From NCBI GenBank assembly GCA_001464915.1, contig LNED01000013.1, positions 1 to 64,000 of the forward strand: 64,000 nucleotides of DNA, given 5' to 3'. The notes beneath the pieces were generated by a model, which saw only the letters and a list, made by a program, of their open reading frames with translations, was not told the origin of the DNA and ran no database searches. Numbering within the stretch: the stretch's first letter is position 1; each line of letters opens with the position of its first letter. The translations under genes and the position numbers were made by a program. Of the stretch, positions 60,202 through 64,000 are shown piece after piece. Origin of the DNA: Sphingomonadales bacterium Ga0077531 (GTDB lineage: Bacteria; Pseudomonadota; Alphaproteobacteria; Sphingomonadales; Sphingomonadaceae).

Positions 60202-60300
60202 TCTCCGTTCGCCCTGAGCTTGTCGAAGGGCCGCACTTCTTCTAGCGCCCAGAGTGCCAAAGGAAAGACGAGGCTTCGACAAGCTCAGCCCGAACGGAGA
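60202..60300. repeat. Inverted repeat filling the plsY-murI divergent intergenic region
   Basis: TCTCCGTTCGCCCTGAGCTTGTCGAAG (60202-60228) and inverse of TCTCCGTTCGGGCTGAGCTTGTCGAAG (ends at 60300); 25 of 27 positions identical. Confidence 0.95.
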
Positions 60301-60305
60301 TTTTT

Positions 60306-61106
60306 TTGAACGTCAAAGCATCCTCCCCCATCCTGCTGTTCGATTCCGGCGTTGGCGGGCTGACGGTGTATGACGCCCTGCGCGAGGTGCTGCCCCATGC
60401 CCCGGTGATCTACGCCGCTGATCTCGCCGGGCTCCCCTATGGCACGAAGACCGAGACGCAGATAGCTACGCGGGTCGCCGGATTGCTCGGGCGGATGGCC
60501 GAACGATACCAGCCGCGCCTTGCCTGCATTGCCTGCAACACGGCGAGCACGATTGCGCTCGGCATGGTGCGCGATGTGCTGGAGATACCTGTGGTCGGCA
60601 CTGTGCCGGCGATCAAGCCTGCCGCCGCGCTTACCCGCACCGGCACCATCGGCCTCGTCGGCACCGAGGCGACCATCCGCCAGGCGTATGTCGATGATCT
60701 TGAGGCGCGCTTTGGCAACGGCACCCGCCTGTTGCGGGTTGCCGCCCCCGGTCTGGTCGCGGCAGCCGAAGCGAAGCTGCGCGGGCACCCGGTTGATCCC
60801 GCCATTATCGCCGATGTCCATGCGCGGCTTACCGCCATGCCCGGGGCGGCAGATATCGACACGTTGGTGCTAGCCTGCACCCACTTCCCGCTTCTGTCGG
60901 ATGAACTCACCGCTGCGTTCGGCGACAACGTCCGCCAAGTCGACGGCGCGGCCGGCATCGCGCGGCGGATCGCGCACCTGCTCGAAGGCCAAAGCTTCGC
61001 CGCAACCGGCCCCAACCGTTTCATCGTCACCGGCCCATTGGCAGGCGCCGCAGGGCTGGAAGCCGCCCTCGCCGCGCGCGGATTTGGCCCGCCTGAAGCG
61101 TTCTGA
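60306..61106 (+). CDS. murI: Glutamate racemase (TTG start)
   Basis: SPILLFDSGVGGLTVYDALREVLP; ACIACNTAST; LVLACTHFPLL. Confidence 0.96.
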   Translation: MNVKASSPILLFDSGVGGLTVYDALREVLPHAPVIYAADLAGLPYGTKTETQIATRVAGLLGRMAERYQPRLACIACNTASTIALGMVRDVLEIPVVGTVPAIKPAAALTRTGTIGLVGTEATIRQAYVDDLEARFGNGTRLLRVAAPGLVAAAEAKLRGHPVDPAIIADVHARLTAMPGAADIDTLVLACTHFPLLSDELTAAFGDNVRQVDGAAGIARRIAHLLEGQSFAATGPNRFIVTGPLAGAAGLEAALAARGFGPPEAF

Positions 61107-61278
61107 CCTGCTGCGAAGGCTTGCGAAACGCTCGCAAACATCGCGGTGGTAAATCGATCACTGCAACCTTAAATACCCGCGAAACATTTACCCCACTTGT
61201 GGGTTATGAGCGCAGACGTTCGGAACAGGAATGGGCAGGCCGCACCATCGGCCCCGCCCTCAGCACAAAGAGCCGCGT

Positions 61279-62499
61279 GTGAACTACGATCAAATTTTCG
61301 ACCAGGCGATTGACCGGCTGCATGAAGAAGGCCGTTACCGCGTCTTCATCGACATCATGCGCAACAAGGGCGCCTATCCCAATGCGCGCTGTTTCCATGG
61401 GCATAACGGGCCCAAGCCGATCACGGTGTGGTGCTCGAACGACTACCTGTGCATGGGCCAGCATGAAAAGGTTATCGGCGCTATGGAAGCTGCGCTGCAC
61501 GATGTTGGCGCGGGTTCAGGCGGCACCCGCAATATCGGCGGCAACACCCACTTCCACGTCGAACTGGAACGCGAACTCGCCGATCTGCACGGCAAGGAAA
61601 CAGCGCTGCTGTTCACGTCGGGCTATGTCTCGAACGATGCGACGCTTTCCACGCTGGCGCGCTTGCTGCCGGGCTGTGTGATCTTCTCCGACGCGTTGAA
61701 CCACGCCAGCATGATCGCCGGCATCCGTAATTCGGGCTGCCCCAAGCGCGTGTTCCGCCATAATGATGTCGCCCACCTGGAAGAATTGCTGGCCGCAGAA
61801 GACCCCGACACGCCCAAGCTGATCGCGTTTGAAAGCGTCTATTCGATGGACGGCGATGTCGCCCCGATCCACGCGATCTGTGACCTTGCCGAGAAATACA
61901 ACGCGCTCACCTACATCGACGAAGTCCATGCGGTCGGCATGTACGGCGCACGCGGCGGCGGCATTTCGGAACGCGATAATGCCGCGCACCGGATCGACAT
62001 CATCGAAGGCACGCTCGGCAAAGCATTCGGCGTGATGGGCGGCTATATCGCGGCAAGCAACAAGGTGGTGGATTGCATCCGCTCCTATGCGCCGGGGTTC
62101 ATCTTCACCACGTCACTGTCGCCGGTGCTGGTCGCAGGCGTGCTGGCTTCGGTGCGGCACCTCAAGGAATCGTCAGTGGAACGCAACGCGCAGCACCGCG
62201 CGGCAGCGCAATTGAAGCTGAAGTTTGCCGAGGCCGGGCTGCCGGTGATGGATAGCGTCACCCACATCGTACCGCTGATGGTCGGCGATCCGGTGCGCGC
62301 CAAGAAGATCAGCGATATTCTGCTGGCCGAATACGGTGTGTATGTGCAGCCGATCAATTTCCCGACCGTGCCGCGCGGCACCGAGCGCCTTCGCTTCACC
62401 CCCGGCCCGCACCATACCGAGCCGATGATGGACGAGCTGACGGCGGCGCTGGTGGAAATCTGGGACCGGCTGGAAATGCGGCTCGCTGAGGCGGCGTAA
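61279..62499 (+). CDS. hemA: 5-aminolevulinate synthase (C4 pathway)
   Basis: GTG start, [62 protein letters not shown]. Confidence 0.96.
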   Translation: MNYDQIFDQAIDRLHEEGRYRVFIDIMRNKGAYPNARCFHGHNGPKPITVWCSNDYLCMGQHEKVIGAMEAALHDVGAGSGGTRNIGGNTHFHVELERELADLHGKETALLFTSGYVSNDATLSTLARLLPGCVIFSDALNHASMIAGIRNSGCPKRVFRHNDVAHLEELLAAEDPDTPKLIAFESVYSMDGDVAPIHAICDLAEKYNALTYIDEVHAVGMYGARGGGISERDNAAHRIDIIEGTLGKAFGVMGGYIAASNKVVDCIRSYAPGFIFTTSLSPVLVAGVLASVRHLKESSVERNAQHRAAAQLKLKFAEAGLPVMDSVTHIVPLMVGDPVRAKKISDILLAEYGVYVQPINFPTVPRGTERLRFTPGPHHTEPMMDELTAALVEIWDRLEMRLAEAA

Positions 62500-62718
62500 G
62501 CATCACGTGATCGCCTGCAAGCGGTCTGAATTCGCCCGGCGTGCTGGGCGCTTCATCACGGCCAATGAACCGATGCGATGAAATGCTGTCAGTTCATCGC
62601 AAACTGCCCGTCGATGTCGCTTTTGTACAATAGCCCCCCCAGCGTTCGATTGCCATAGATGCCGAAGGGTCGCAGCCCCGGCAAAGCTCTTGCCGGGGTC
62701 GAATTGCTCGGAGGAACA

Positions 62719-63729
62719 ATGATTAGATTGGGTCGTAGTCTCGCATTCGTGATCGGATGCGCTCTTCTTTCAGCGTGCGGGGGCGAGGATAACGGCAAGC
62801 CGCCGCCGACCGGAGGCGGAGGGACACCAACCCCGACACCCACGCCGACCCCGACGCCGACGCCGACGCCATCCTATCCGCTGTTTTCAGCGCTGACGGG
62901 CGATCAGCAGTTTTCAAGCGCCTGCGCCGGGACGACGGAACAGGGCGGCCAGATCGCCGCCCTCACCGATGTCGGTTTCATCCGGTCGAGCACCTTCCCG
63001 TTGGCGATCGATCACGATTTCCTGTCGGGCACCAACAGTTGGCGGATCGCAAGCCGCTCGCCCGATGGTGTGGATTACACCAATACCTTCGGGCCGGCGG
63101 ACGTCATCACGACGGCCCAGCCCAACACGGTCGCATACCGGCAGGTGGACGCCAATAATTTCGGCAACCGCTTTGCGATCACCCAGCCAACATTGGGTGC
63201 CATCAACGCGGAATATGTTCGGGCCACCCGTGTTTTGGTCCGTCCGGGCAGCGTTCTCATCAACGCTTTCTGTGTCATCGGGGTGCCGACGCTGCTCACC
63301 GATCGTCCGTCGACATCGGTTTCCTACACGCAGTTCGCCTATAACGCGACGGCCTTCATCACCGACCGGACAACGCTCGCGCGGCGACAATTCGATATCA
63401 GCGAAAGCACCGCACAGCTCACCGCCAATCCCACCACTGGCGCGATCAATGTCACTCTGACGATCATCGGCCGCGAATTCCTCGCGGGCGGCGCGCTCGC
63501 CACCACTACGACCCCGCTCGGCACCTATGCCGGGCAATCGGGCATCGACGGGACCCAGCAGAGCTTCGCGGCGCCCTTGAACCGCCAACCGGACGGTTCG
63601 GTCGGCGGCGGCTTCTCAGGCTGGTTTTTTGGGCCACAAGGGCGCGAGGCGGGCCTCGCCTTCAGCTTCAGGATCATCGACGGGAATAATGATCTGGCGC
63701 TGGGCGGCTCTCTCACCGCACGCCGCTGA
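62719..63729 (+). CDS. Surface lipoprotein with (TP)n linker and TbpB-like beta-barrel
   Basis: LIGCALLSACGGE-type lipobox; TPTPTPTPTPTPTPTP; C-terminal GGGFSGWFFGPQGREAGLAFSFRI; GGAGG upstream. Confidence 0.8.
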   Translation: MIRLGRSLAFVIGCALLSACGGEDNGKPPPTGGGGTPTPTPTPTPTPTPTPSYPLFSALTGDQQFSSACAGTTEQGGQIAALTDVGFIRSSTFPLAIDHDFLSGTNSWRIASRSPDGVDYTNTFGPADVITTAQPNTVAYRQVDANNFGNRFAITQPTLGAINAEYVRATRVLVRPGSVLINAFCVIGVPTLLTDRPSTSVSYTQFAYNATAFITDRTTLARRQFDISESTAQLTANPTTGAINVTLTIIGREFLAGGALATTTTPLGTYAGQSGIDGTQQSFAAPLNRQPDGSVGGGFSGWFFGPQGREAGLAFSFRIIDGNNDLALGGSLTARR

Positions 63730-63788
63730 CCCCTTGCATTCCTCTCCCCTTGCGCTAGCCGACGAGGCCAGTTGCAAGGGAGAGCACA

Positions 63789-64000
63789 ATGGGCGGCACG
63801 CCTGACCAGACTTTTGCCGAGGTGGTGCTCGGTCGGCGTTCTATTCGCGGGTATCTGGACAAGCCGGTGCCGCGCGCGCTGATCGAAGAGGTGCTGACGT
63901 TGGCGATGCGTTCGCCCACTTCGATGAACACGCAGCCATGGCATTTCCATGTGATCACCGGCGAACCGCTCGACCGCATCCGGCGCGGCAATACCGAACG
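63789..64000 (+). CDS. Nitroreductase family protein (truncated by window end)
   Basis: Manual translation MGGTPDQTFAEVVLGRRSIRGYLDKPVPRALIEEVLTLAMRSPTSMNTQPWHFHVITGEPLDRIRRGNTE. Confidence 0.9.
   Translation, partial: MGGTPDQTFAEVVLGRRSIRGYLDKPVPRALIEEVLTLAMRSPTSMNTQPWHFHVITGEPLDRIRRGNTE

Noticed and set aside
62824-62871. CRISPR or tandem-repeat locus at CCGACG repeats
   Set aside because: In-frame Thr-Pro coding linker of a lipoprotein; handled as a protein feature.

Overview
High-GC alphaproteobacterial chromosomal window, probably Sphingomonadales (Erythrobacteraceae-like); this placement is inferred from gene content and gene order. I see no IS element, prophage, CRISPR array or integron. 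Most of the window is core metabolism and housekeeping. From left to right the main blocks are: a fragment of a type I secretion-like ABC transporter; tauE-like permease; secA; argJ and a downstream inositol monophosphatase; a tightly overlapping minus-strand operon divL-tsaE-amgK-murU-addB-addA followed by trxA; ahcY; a peroxiredoxin; folE; tRNA-Arg(ACG); mutT; two tandem Flp pilins; an M48 peptidase; accA; xerD; aroK-aroB; a propionyl-CoA/methylmalonyl-CoA block (pccA, scpA, mce, pccB) with bioB; gor; rhlE-like; pgi; lepB-rnc-era; a FISUMP-domain protein; topA; dprA; plsY; murI; hemA (ALAS); a TbpB-like surface lipoprotein; and a truncated nitroreductase. The observations most worth a second look are: (1) the 790-aa 'histidine kinase' has Tyr at the phospho-acceptor position (NMSYEFRTPL), which makes it DivL; (2) a 27-bp-arm inverted repeat fills the plsY/murI divergent gap and its two ends supply both putative Shine-Dalgarno sequences for TTG starts; (3) an AT-rich orphan gene is packed almost scarlessly between pccB and mce, and the other gaps of that operon hold three different dispersed-repeat families; (4) an 11-bp hairpin would sequester the pccA ribosome-binding site; (5) a palindromic operator-like site lies upstream of ahcY; (6) a FISUMP-domain protein appears in an unusual taxonomic setting. 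I did not find a convincing complete novel multi-gene defence or mobile system.
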